From a virus, in IMG/VR virus record IMGVR_UViG_3300025437_000010, positions 1 through 64,000 of that record: DNA of 64,000 bases. The stretch is one strand, 5' to 3'. Shown here one piece after another: positions 33,073-41,320 of this stretch. The notes beneath the pieces were generated by a model. The model had not been told where the DNA came from, did no database searches, and saw only the letters and a list, made by a program, of their open reading frames with translations. Position numbers and translations under genes: made by a program. Within the stretch, counting starts at the first letter, position 1, and every line of letters starts with the position of its first letter.

Positions 33073-35718
33073 ATGAGAGCAAAACAATTTCTTGAACTTT
33101 ACGAAGCACAGCAGCAATTATTTGAAGTGGAAATGTCTCCTTCAAATTTAAGAAAACTTGCCAAAGGCATTGAAGGTGCCAAAGTTGGTATTGAATTTGA
33201 AATGGTTGTTCCAAACGTAAGTATAGAAAACAATGACGATGATGATGATGAAGTGAATTTTCCGGAACCAGAAATGAATAACCTATATGAACCTGCAAGA
33301 AGCATAGATGACATTGTTGAGTTCTTTGATAACCCTGGTTACAATGACTCACGCACAATCACCAGACTTAGAAACATATTAGAGACTAAATACCGAGAAT
33401 GGGCTAAGCAGTTCGTTGATAAACAATGGGACAAGAATGGAAAAGAATATCTTCTAAATTGGATTAGAAAAAATGTTAGCCCAAACAAAATTGCTGATTA
33501 TTTAGATTTACCCGAAGATTTGTTAGGTGATCGCATTCCTTCTAAGGAAGATTATGAAGAAGTAGCGTATGAAGAATGGATGCGCCCCGGCAATGCGGCT
33601 GGACATAATTATTATGATGCGGCATATGAATCATTTCGCGACGGTGATGTATTGCCTAATTATTATTATGATGAAGATGATGAAGACTCTGATCCGGACG
33701 AAAATAAAGAATATATATTTGGTTTTGACAGCGATGATGCCGATGATGCTGATGAAGAAACATTCTTAGAAAGTCTCGGAATCAATGATATGGAAGATGT
33801 GTATCATAACTCATTGAATAGCAATCATGTATTATCATGGCCAAGCTGGACTGATCCACAACCTGAATATAACAGTAGTAGTAGTTCTTCTTCTGGCGGA
33901 TCAGAATCAATACAAGATACCGCATTAGGGTTCATGAAGGCTCTCGGCTATGATTCAATTGCATATTCTACTTCATATCACGGAACATATTATAAATGGG
34001 ACGGTAACGATTGGGAATATTATGGTAATAAAAAACCAAATGATTGTTATGCGGTTGAGCCGGATACCAGCATAACAAAAAAGTCCGATGAGGCAGGTTT
34101 GGAGTTTGTGAGTCCACCACTTCCTCCAGAACAAATTATGGCAGATATTAAAAATATAAAAACATGGGCTAATCGCATTGGAGCCTATACTAATAAATCT
34201 ACTGCCATTCATACTAATGTTAGCGTTCCTAATTATGATATAGGAAAAGTTGACTATGTTAAACTTGCTCTATTATCTGGCGACAAATATGTCTTAGATC
34301 AGTTTGGTCGGACATTTAATGATTATACCAGTTCTTCACTAGATATTATCAAAAATAGATCATCTCGGTTATCTAATGAACAAGTAGAAAAGTTGTTGGA
34401 TAAACTAAAAAACAACGTGGAAGAAATAGCCAGCAATGAAATTCATGGACCATATTCAATGAAAAAAATGGTATCTGTTAATACCGGCGATCCGGCTGGT
34501 TACAATAAGAAAAGCGGTTATGTAGAGTTTCGTGCTCCGGGTGGCGATTGGCTTGGGACTAACTATGAAAAAATTGAGAATACGATTCTAAGATATATCG
34601 TCGCTCTTGATGCTGCCGGTAATCCTGAAAAATACAAACGTGAATATACTAAAGCGTTGTATAAAATACTAAAACCCAAGACTGCCACAGATAACATGAG
34701 TCTATTTGCTCAATATATGGCTGGTAATATTACCAAAGAAGCATTAGTAAGTAAACTTAAGGTTAAGAAAAAACCTTCACAAACAAACGATAAAATTGCT
34801 TCCACACAGTCAGGTGAAGATGAAACTATGTATAGATTCAGCACTCGTGATGGTTCAGTTGCGCCTGCTTATGCATCTGGTTCTGATCCAATGGAAGCAT
34901 TTGATAGATTAACTGCACGTAATGCTGTATGGAGAACTATGCCTATTAGTAATGTTCTTACTCATGTTGCTGAACCCAGTCGAAGACAAACTCCTCCTGA
35001 TGTTCAACAATTATCATCACCTGAACCTGATTCAATACCTGAATTAACCCGTGAATATCAACAGTGGTGTGAGCAACAAGGTCTTCCATATGTGGCAACA
35101 GAATATCAGGACTTTGATGAACTAACCGATGCGCAACGTGATTGGATAATGCGCTTTAATGTTCGCTGGTCGGCTGCAGAAGAAGCGCGTGATGCGCCCC
35201 AACAACAATCATCTTCCGAAAGAAGATTGTATTCAGTAAGAAATACAGACACAGGTGACGTAATGCAAGTTTTTGCAGATAGCCCCCTTAACGCAATGAT
35301 CGGTGCAAGAAGTGAAAATCCCGACTTCCGTAATGCTTCTCTTCATGCAGCAATAACTGCACCTGAACCAGATCAAACTCCCCGCCACACAGAAGGCGAA
35401 TCATTATATCGGGTGACCAATAATAACACTGGTGAGCAAATAACTATTGCCGCAGGTTCATTACAAACTGCATATGGCAGAGCGCAAAGAAACAATCCAT
35501 CATGGCAAGGCTCCATACTGACTGCCCGTCAGATTGGCTCTGATGAAATTAGTCCAGAATCTCCGACATATGATGTGCGTGATACAGCAGGAACAATACA
35601 TACATTACAAATACAAGCCAACAACGCCGATGAAGCCAGAAGAATAGCAAGATTACGTTATCCCGAACTTGACAGTCTTCCGGACACCAGACTTCTTGCA
35701 ACAAGAAGATCATCATAA
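33073..35718 (+). CDS. Amidoligase-like cargo protein 2 (tandem paralogue)
   Basis: 881 residues, paralogous to the preceding gene. The first 30 codons are nearly identical in DNA, including the MRAKQFLELYEA leader. The amidoligase motifs are VGIEFEMVVP, GLEFVSPPLPP, AIHTNVSVPN and VEFRAPGGDWL. The CGLHMN block of copy 1 is altered to TAIHTN here, keeping the His. It also has an acidic insertion. The C-terminal part (about 585-881) contains four units that start Y(R/S/D)(F/V)xxx and carry a downstream alanine-rich helix, unlike those of copy 1 in sequence but alike in layout. It overlaps the next gene by one base. Confidence 0.68.
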   Translation: MRAKQFLELYEAQQQLFEVEMSPSNLRKLAKGIEGAKVGIEFEMVVPNVSIENNDDDDDEVNFPEPEMNNLYEPARSIDDIVEFFDNPGYNDSRTITRLRNILETKYREWAKQFVDKQWDKNGKEYLLNWIRKNVSPNKIADYLDLPEDLLGDRIPSKEDYEEVAYEEWMRPGNAAGHNYYDAAYESFRDGDVLPNYYYDEDDEDSDPDENKEYIFGFDSDDADDADEETFLESLGINDMEDVYHNSLNSNHVLSWPSWTDPQPEYNSSSSSSSGGSESIQDTALGFMKALGYDSIAYSTSYHGTYYKWDGNDWEYYGNKKPNDCYAVEPDTSITKKSDEAGLEFVSPPLPPEQIMADIKNIKTWANRIGAYTNKSTAIHTNVSVPNYDIGKVDYVKLALLSGDKYVLDQFGRTFNDYTSSSLDIIKNRSSRLSNEQVEKLLDKLKNNVEEIASNEIHGPYSMKKMVSVNTGDPAGYNKKSGYVEFRAPGGDWLGTNYEKIENTILRYIVALDAAGNPEKYKREYTKALYKILKPKTATDNMSLFAQYMAGNITKEALVSKLKVKKKPSQTNDKIASTQSGEDETMYRFSTRDGSVAPAYASGSDPMEAFDRLTARNAVWRTMPISNVLTHVAEPSRRQTPPDVQQLSSPEPDSIPELTREYQQWCEQQGLPYVATEYQDFDELTDAQRDWIMRFNVRWSAAEEARDAPQQQSSSERRLYSVRNTDTGDVMQVFADSPLNAMIGARSENPDFRNASLHAAITAPEPDQTPRHTEGESLYRVTNNNTGEQITIAAGSLQTAYGRAQRNNPSWQGSILTARQIGSDEISPESPTYDVRDTAGTIHTLQIQANNADEARRIARLRYPELDSLPDTRLLATRRSS

Positions 35719-37919
35719 TGAGAGCAAATGAATTCATAACAGAGTCATCGGGAGTAAGACTCAAAGATTTAGCCACTGTGAAAACTAATTTTCCGGATGC
35801 CGATTTCTGGCTTCAGCGCAAAGGTAGCGAGAAGTCTGTAGGCACACCAACCAAAGAGTTTTCACCAGAAAATATCGGCATCAAGGTAACGGCTACTGAT
35901 GTTCTTGATGCAAGATATCTGTATTACATGATGCAGCATATTCACAACATTGGATATTGGAAACAGTTTGCGAGTGGTGCATTGAGACTAGTCAATCTTC
36001 CATTACAACATGTTGCCAATCTTCCTCTTGGTATGAATGAATCTTTAAATGAAGATGAAAATGTTCAAATAAAAACTGACCTAACTTATACCGATAGCTA
36101 TCAGGGACAGGCAGACGGATTCATACTTGCATCTGCTAACGGTAAATCACCATGGGCGGATGAAGGAAATGGCTATTGTCCTAATGCAGTTGGTGGATTG
36201 GATTTTAGTATCTACGAAGGCAAGGCATTAATCAAAATGGTGCAGGTTAAGCCCGAATATCAACGCATGGGAATCGGATTGGCTTTAGTAAAAAGACTTG
36301 AACAAGAAGTTGGTAAGGGAAACATTGACTGGGGGATGATGACCGACACCGGAAAAGTATTACATGATAAGTATCAGAATTTAGATGAGGCGTTGCCAAC
36401 TTGGGCTAAAAAAGGTGAGTTTATAATTGAGTCAATCGGACCTGATACGATCTTTAATCAGGTGAAAAAAATTCACCATACCTTCCGAGATATAGAAGAA
36501 GGTGATTTACCTGACCGTATCTATTGGTTTAGTGAGTACAAGAAAAGTGAACTCCCGCTATCACTGCTTTATTTACATGAATTTTTTGTTGATGAGCAAT
36601 TGGTAGATGATTATGTAAAACTAATCCAATCTTCACCCAATACAATGCCGCCTATTGTATATGATCCTATCGCTGGTTCAATCATTGACGGTAATCATAG
36701 AGCCAATGCTTATGCTAAATTAGGCTATGACACTATACCCGCATACGTTGGGTTAACAAAATCTGACAGTTACGGTGAGCGTGAAAACGAAATTGACGAA
36801 GCATTTCCTTCTTGGGCTAAAAAAGGTGCATTGGCAGCAGGCGGCGCGGCTGCATTGGCGGCTGGTGGTGTAGCACTAAGGCATGCACAAGACGATAAGC
36901 CTCAAGTCAGATTTGAACTCCCAAATGCTAAATCAGCAGAGAACGCACTCCGCCAAGATGCAAAAATTCTCGCTCATACTATGTGGGGAGAAGCAAGAGA
37001 CCAAGGCATTGATGGTATGATTGCCATCGGCAACGTCATAAATAATCGTGCCAAGGATACGAAACATGCAAGAATGTTTGGACAAGGCATCAAAAATATT
37101 GCAACCAAACACAAGCAATTTAGTTGCTGGAATCCCAATGATCCAAACTTTAAGTATGCTAAAGAAATGGAAAAAATTGATCACATCGTCAACACAAAGC
37201 GCGCGCCGAACAACGAAGACTTCAATAAATGGTTATCAGAGTTTAAAAATACCGGAGAGTTTCTAGATTATAAAAAATGGCGTAAGAGTTTAGAACTGGC
37301 AACTAAAATTCTGTCTGGTCAACTTCCTGATCCAACTCATGGAGCAGTGTATTATCACACTAAAAACGTTCATCCTGAATGGGCAAAGAGTATGAAAAAA
37401 ATAGGCTCACTTGGTCAGCACGTTTTTTATTCTTTACCTACGGCTATAAAAGAAACTCATGAATTAGACGAATACAAAGTGGACAATGAAAATGGTTTGG
37501 GTCAAGTTCCATACAATGCTAATGTGGATTATATGGGATTACGAGTTTTAATGAAACCGAGTATATTTTTGAAACTTGCTCACAAATTAGAAAATCCCAG
37601 AAGCGTTGATCATATCGTGAATCACATTAAACAAGGTGGCGCATTGGGTTCTCCATTTTTGTCCATAGACATTCCCCGTGAATGGGAAGAGGGCGATTTC
37701 AAACATGATGCCAGAGTAAGCGGACACGAAGGACGCAATCGCATGATGGCTATTCAGCAAGTTGAAGGCGATGATCCAGTTGAAGTTCACCTATTTCCGC
37801 GTGGAGGAATGAGAGCCAGACATCTTACGTCAGAAATTATCAAGCATTTACAAGATAGTATGTTTGGACAAGACGGAAACTATGTGTGTGGAAATTTATT
37901 CCAATTAATGCAAAAATAA
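35718..37919 (+). CDS. Multi-enzyme cargo polyprotein: GNAT, ParB-like, SleB-like hydrolase
   Basis: 733 residues. Leader MRANEFITES is cut after E9 if the T4 rule applies. Region 10-112: unknown. Region 113-224: GNAT (VQVKPEYQRMGIGLALV). Region 239-361: ParB-like (SIIDGNHRANAYAKLG). Region 362-585: an Ala-rich segment, then a SleB-like cell-wall hydrolase (LAHTMWGEARDQG, HGAVYYHTKNVHPEWAK). Region 586-733: an unknown domain with SGHEGRNRMMA. (I/L)xE sites fall at every boundary: LNE112, LDE224, IIE238, IDE361, LDE585. Two are followed by the linker A(L/F)P(T/S)WAKKG. The enzymes could be released in the prohead. Confidence 0.72.
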   Translation: MRANEFITESSGVRLKDLATVKTNFPDADFWLQRKGSEKSVGTPTKEFSPENIGIKVTATDVLDARYLYYMMQHIHNIGYWKQFASGALRLVNLPLQHVANLPLGMNESLNEDENVQIKTDLTYTDSYQGQADGFILASANGKSPWADEGNGYCPNAVGGLDFSIYEGKALIKMVQVKPEYQRMGIGLALVKRLEQEVGKGNIDWGMMTDTGKVLHDKYQNLDEALPTWAKKGEFIIESIGPDTIFNQVKKIHHTFRDIEEGDLPDRIYWFSEYKKSELPLSLLYLHEFFVDEQLVDDYVKLIQSSPNTMPPIVYDPIAGSIIDGNHRANAYAKLGYDTIPAYVGLTKSDSYGERENEIDEAFPSWAKKGALAAGGAAALAAGGVALRHAQDDKPQVRFELPNAKSAENALRQDAKILAHTMWGEARDQGIDGMIAIGNVINNRAKDTKHARMFGQGIKNIATKHKQFSCWNPNDPNFKYAKEMEKIDHIVNTKRAPNNEDFNKWLSEFKNTGEFLDYKKWRKSLELATKILSGQLPDPTHGAVYYHTKNVHPEWAKSMKKIGSLGQHVFYSLPTAIKETHELDEYKVDNENGLGQVPYNANVDYMGLRVLMKPSIFLKLAHKLENPRSVDHIVNHIKQGGALGSPFLSIDIPREWEEGDFKHDARVSGHEGRNRMMAIQQVEGDDPVEVHLFPRGGMRARHLTSEIIKHLQDSMFGQDGNYVCGNLFQLMQK

Positions 37920-37922
37920 CTG

Positions 37923-37951
37923 TTGACACGTTTATTCTCCCATCTTATAAG
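37923..37951 (+). promoter_or_regulatory. Early promoter TTGACA-N17-TATAAG
   Basis: TTGACA at 37923-37928, a 17-nt spacer, TATAAG at 37946-37951. It begins 3 nt after the polyprotein stop and marks the switch back to early genes. Confidence 0.8.
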
Positions 37952-37983
37952 TCATCCATCATAAACAAAGAGCGAGATGTAAC

Positions 37984-38334
37984 GTGACTTTCAAACTTAG
38001 TAATTCCGGTGTGGTTGCAGTTGTTACCATGGACCGTCTCGAATCTATTCGCGTGTCCAATATTATTCGTAGGGCAGGTATTCCGCGCGAAACTTATTTC
38101 ACTGGCAACATCAAAAAGCAGATGAAGAAGTCTTCTGATTTGGAAGCAGTGATCCTTGTTCAGGATGGTGCTATCTTCATTAAGGACATGCTTACTGGCA
38201 TTCAGCGTGAGGTCACCGGTGATCTCGTGAAATCTGTGGAATATGTTCTTTATTATGGCTATCATGAAGATGACGTTTGTGTCCGAGACAATGCTTACGA
38301 TTTTGGTGATTTTTCGTTGTATGGCATCGTTTAA
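37984..38334 (+). CDS. Small early protein, unknown
   Basis: 116 residues with a GTG start, since no in-frame ATG lies in the leader; the ribosome site is weak. The protein has alternating beta-type segments (VVAVVTMDRLESIRV, LEAVILVQDGAIFI) and a Tyr/Asp-rich C-terminus. First gene under the promoter at 37923. Not recognised. Confidence 0.5.
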   Translation: MTFKLSNSGVVAVVTMDRLESIRVSNIIRRAGIPRETYFTGNIKKQMKKSSDLEAVILVQDGAIFIKDMLTGIQREVTGDLVKSVEYVLYYGYHEDDVCVRDNAYDFGDFSLYGIV

Positions 38335-38370
38335 AATTAAACACTACATGAAACATGAGGAAATTCCATA

Positions 38371-38844
38371 ATGTCTAATAAACCCACTATGACCATTGAC
38401 CAAGATGGACATAAAGAATGGCGTCTGGATGGCAAACTCCATCGCGAAGATGGACCTGCTTTTGAATATGCAGATGGTACTAAGAAATGGTATCTGAATG
38501 GCAAACTCCATCGTGAAGATGGGCCTGCTGTTGAATATACAAATGGCGAGAAGCAATGGTATCTAAATGGAAAACTCCATCGCGAAAATGGACCCGCTAT
38601 TGAATATGCAAATGGCACCAAGATATGGTACCTGAATGGCAAACGCCATCGCGAAGATGGACCTGCTGTTGAATATGCAGATGGTTCCAAGCGTTGGTAT
38701 TTAAATGACAAACGCCATCGCGAAGATGGACCTGCTGTTGAATATGCAGATGGTTCCAAGTGGTGGTATCTAAATGGAGAAAAAATAGATCAATTGGTTT
38801 TCTGGGTTACCACTAAAGAGCGCGAGCAACAGAAAACTTCTTGA
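38371..38844 (+). CDS. LHREDGPA-repeat protein, copy 2
   Basis: 157 residues with five 23-residue repeats ((L/R)HRE(D/N)GPAxEYxxGxKxWYLN) and the tail DQLVFWVTTKERE shared with the protein at 11356. A GAGGAAATT site precedes the ATG. The two genes are 27 kb apart, both in early units with TTGACA promoters nearby, and differ in repeat number (five versus three), suggesting repeat gain or loss. Function unknown. The next early promoter begins within its last codons. Confidence 0.65.
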   Translation: MSNKPTMTIDQDGHKEWRLDGKLHREDGPAFEYADGTKKWYLNGKLHREDGPAVEYTNGEKQWYLNGKLHRENGPAIEYANGTKIWYLNGKRHREDGPAVEYADGSKRWYLNDKRHREDGPAVEYADGSKWWYLNGEKIDQLVFWVTTKEREQQKTS

Positions 38845-38869
38845 CATACGATATCGCACGTATTATAAG
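38841..38869 (+). promoter_or_regulatory. Early promoter TTGACA-N17-TATAAG
   Basis: TTGACA at 38841-38846, overlapping the end of the repeat-protein gene, a 17-nt spacer and TATAAG at 38864-38869. AAAAGGATA and an ATG at 38901 follow. Confidence 0.8.
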
Positions 38870-38900
38870 CTTTTACACAATTACAAAAGGATATTTCAAA

Positions 38901-39203
38901 ATGGCCAAGACCCTCCAAGAAAACGATGTTGTCAATGATGCTGATAATGATCGCATTCCCGTTCTTCCGATGCAACTTCGCAAAAGCATTGATGTTGGTG
39001 GTAATCGCGAAATCATTTTCCAAGACGGTGACAGGGTAAAGATTCCCCTTCGCACCATTGACGCGTTTTTTGACATTTATAATCGTCTTAAGCCCATTGA
39101 TCGTGAAGCTATGCAAAATAAGGCGAGCAAGAGTGCGATGGACTTTGTTGATGCACTGATTGACTTTGCCCAAAAAGAGAAGATGCCGCGCAGTATCTAC
39201 TGA
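38901..39203 (+). CDS. Small early protein, unknown
   Basis: 100 residues from ATG 38901. The extension to 38841 lies in the promoter. It contains RKSIDVGGNREIIFQDGDRVKIPLR, a strand-rich region, then a helical C-terminus (SAMDFVDALIDFAQKEK). Monocistronic early gene, possibly ended by the hairpin at 39237. Not recognised. Confidence 0.55.
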   Translation: MAKTLQENDVVNDADNDRIPVLPMQLRKSIDVGGNREIIFQDGDRVKIPLRTIDAFFDIYNRLKPIDREAMQNKASKSAMDFVDALIDFAQKEKMPRSIY

Positions 39204-39236
39204 TATTAAAAATTTCCCATAATAGCTAAATAATAG

Positions 39237-39269
39237 TGCCTTGGTGTAAGAAAAACTTACACTTGGGCA
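39237..39269 (+). terminator. Two-part hairpin, possible terminator
   Basis: Upper stem GTGTAAG/CTTACAC (39244-39250, 39256-39262) with loop AAAAA, a symmetric TTG/TTG internal loop, and lower stem TGCC/GGCA. TTGTTGTTT follows. It lies in the 88-nt gap before the curli-like cassette. Confidence 0.4.
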
Positions 39270-39291
39270 TTGTTGTTTAAGGTGAGGATTT

Positions 39292-39573
39292 ATGGGAGAT
39301 ATCTTTAAAGTTATTGGTGACGTAGGATTTCCCATTGCCGCTGCATTTGGTGCCGGATATTTTGTATTCCTAACTCTCAAATTTATTCTTGCAGGAGTTA
39401 CCAGTAGCGTTAAGAACATGGCTGGTATTATTACTGCACTTGATAACCGCGTAAAAACTATGAATCATGATGTCATTCGTATTGACACGGTTGTTTCAAA
39501 CGCGCTTGGGCTAAGTCCTGACGTTGAGCGTATTGGTCGTTCTGACGGAAAAAATGATGCCAGGAGAGATTGA
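39292..39573 (+). CDS. Small membrane protein, first of a pair
   Basis: 93 residues with one N-terminal membrane segment (FPIAAAFGAGYFVFLTLKFI, about 13-33) and a charged helical C-terminal half. The pattern GFPIxAAxGxGYFVF is shared with the next gene, so they are paralogues. The topology resembles small holin-like or YvrJ-type proteins. A GTGAGGATTT site precedes the ATG. It lies immediately upstream of the curli-like genes and could belong to that cassette. Confidence 0.55.
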   Translation: MGDIFKVIGDVGFPIAAAFGAGYFVFLTLKFILAGVTSSVKNMAGIITALDNRVKTMNHDVIRIDTVVSNALGLSPDVERIGRSDGKNDARRD

Positions 39574-39660
39574 TAAAAATACACTTAGCAATTAAATAAC
39601 GATCCACTTTACAGTCCATACTCGCAATAAAAAAGATGTATTAAATAAGAAGAAAAATAA

Positions 39661-39999
39661 ATGAGCATAGAAATAGCAGAATTGGTCAACAAGTATGGGT
39701 TTCCTATCATTGCCGCTGGTGGAATGGGCTATTTTGTATTTCATGTATGGGAATGGGCAACTAAAGAAGTTAAACCAGTTCTCAGTGAGACAAATACTGT
39801 CCTGATTGCGTTAATTGATCGTATACGTATGTTGGATAACGATCTAATACGTCTCAATCAAAAAGTCAATACCGTATTGCATTTGCGCGGAAAAACGATT
39901 GAGCATGAACGTGTTGAGGCTGAAAAAATTATTAATCAGCCACGAGTTCGCCATAAAGACACGGAAGAATCTCAAGAAGCAGCATCAGGCAATAGTTAG
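39661..39999 (+). CDS. Small membrane protein, second of a pair
   Basis: 112 residues, a paralogue of the preceding protein: KYGFPIIAAGGMGYFVFHVW membrane segment near 11-30, then a coiled helix (LIALIDRIRMLDNDLIRLNQK) and a charged tail. It is 8 nt upstream of the csgF-like gene. Possibly a holin, pinholin or spanin-like accessory, or an inner-membrane partner of the secretion system; the sequence does not decide. Confidence 0.5.
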   Translation: MSIEIAELVNKYGFPIIAAGGMGYFVFHVWEWATKEVKPVLSETNTVLIALIDRIRMLDNDLIRLNQKVNTVLHLRGKTIEHERVEAEKIINQPRVRHKDTEESQEAASGNS

Positions 40000-40007
40000 G
40001 TAAAATA

Positions 40008-40463
40008 ATGAAAACCATAACAACACTAATGCTTTTTGGTATGCTGTTTATGAGTGAAACTGCGCATGCTGATCAAATAGTTCAGCAATTCAAAGACCCA
40101 TCATTCAATGGTATTAACTGGTCTAACCATGTTTTATCAATTGAATCAATAGAGGCGTCCAATAAATCAGCAAATACGAATGCACTTGCATCTGCACAGG
40201 CGGCTGCGGCAAATGCGGCTGCTAACACACCTCTTGCAAAATTTGTGTCTCTATTTGAATCTCAGGTATATTCACAATTGGCAACGCAATTATCAAATAA
40301 TCTGTTTTCAACAAGTGGACCATCATCAAATGCTGGAACATTTAACTTGGCTGGAAATAGTATTAGTTACGTAAAAACAAACAATGATGTTACATTGACT
40401 GTAGTAGATACTTCCGGAAACAAAACTATAGTTACAGTTCCGATAGCAACATTTGCATTTTGA
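40008..40463 (+). CDS. csgF: CsgF-like curli assembly factor
   Basis: 151 residues. The signal peptide ends near residue 21 (ETAHA before Asp). The mature N-terminus (IVQQFKDPSFNGINWSNHVL) fits CsgF QFxNPxFGG, the segment that inserts into the CsgG pore. Then come a linker rich in Ala and Asn, LAKFVSLFESQVYSQLATQL (CsgF helix FxxxIQSQIL), and a C-terminal beta domain (VTLTVVDTSGNKTIVTV). CsgF couples the CsgG channel to fibre nucleation outside the cell. The next gene is csgG-like, 11 nt downstream, which strongly supports the call. Confidence 0.85.
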   Translation: MKTITTLMLFGMLFMSETAHADQIVQQFKDPSFNGINWSNHVLSIESIEASNKSANTNALASAQAAAANAAANTPLAKFVSLFESQVYSQLATQLSNNLFSTSGPSSNAGTFNLAGNSISYVKTNNDVTLTVVDTSGNKTIVTVPIATFAF

Positions 40464-40474
40464 AGGAATAGAGT

Positions 40475-41320
40475 GTGAATAAACAGATTGCTTTACCATT
40501 ATTAATTCTATCAGCTTTATCCCTTTCTGGATGTATTGGTGCTATTAGTCCACGACTAAACAAAGACGTTGAAATCATGCGTGAGAAGGCAAGAATAGAA
40601 GGTTTCGCAAATCCAAAAATATTTGTTAATTTACCTGAATTGGATGGTCCTGCTATTCCTATTGCAGTATATAGTTTTACAGATAAAACTGGCCAACGTA
40701 AAAATTCATCCAGTGTTAGTAGTTTTAGCACGGCAGTTACTCAAGGTGCAGATGCATACTTAGTAAAAACTCTCTCAGATGTAGGAAACGGAAAATGGTT
40801 TAAGCCTGTTGAGCGCGTGGGCATTGAAAGCCTTATAAAAGAGCGTCAGCTTATACGTCAAATGCGTGAATTGGAATTCGGTGATAAGGCACCTCCATTG
40901 CCACCTCTTATGGTGTCAGGTCTTATTATTGAAGGTGGAATTATTGATTATAATAGTGACACCAAAACTGGAGGGAACGGGGTTCGCTACCTTGGTATAG
41001 GTCCGAATACTCAATATAGCCAAGATATGGTTGTCATAAATATGCGTCTCGTGTCTACGCAAACTGGGGAAGTCTTAGATAGCGTAACCGTAACAAAAAC
41101 TATTATCTCAACATCAGAAGGTTTAACTGCATTTAAATTTTTTGATTTAGGAACGCATGCTTTTGAACTTGACGCTCAACAGACAGCGAATGAACCGGGA
41201 AGTTATGCTATTCGTTCAGCAATTGAAGTTGGTGTAGTAGAACTAATCAAACATGGTGAAAAGAAAAAATTATGGCACTATAAAACTAATACGTTACCAA
41301 CCAATAAGGAATTAAAATAA
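40475..41320 (+). CDS. csgG: CsgG-like outer-membrane curli secretion channel
   Basis: 281 residues, near the CsgG length (277). GTG start with an AAGGAATAG site. A lipoprotein signal with lipobox LSGC (Cys20) anchors it to the outer membrane. CsgG features: PAIPIAVYSFTDKTGQRK, SFSTAVTQGADAYLVKTL, WFKPVERVGIESLIKERQLIR and PLMVSGLIIEGGIIDY. CsgG forms a nonameric pore for unfolded curlin. The operon order is csgF, csgG, curlin. No CsgE or CsgC is visible. A phage-encoded CsgG must be exported by the host Sec/Lol system. Confidence 0.92.
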   Translation: MNKQIALPLLILSALSLSGCIGAISPRLNKDVEIMREKARIEGFANPKIFVNLPELDGPAIPIAVYSFTDKTGQRKNSSSVSSFSTAVTQGADAYLVKTLSDVGNGKWFKPVERVGIESLIKERQLIRQMRELEFGDKAPPLPPLMVSGLIIEGGIIDYNSDTKTGGNGVRYLGIGPNTQYSQDMVVINMRLVSTQTGEVLDSVTVTKTIISTSEGLTAFKFFDLGTHAFELDAQQTANEPGSYAIRSAIEVGVVELIKHGEKKKLWHYKTNTLPTNKELK

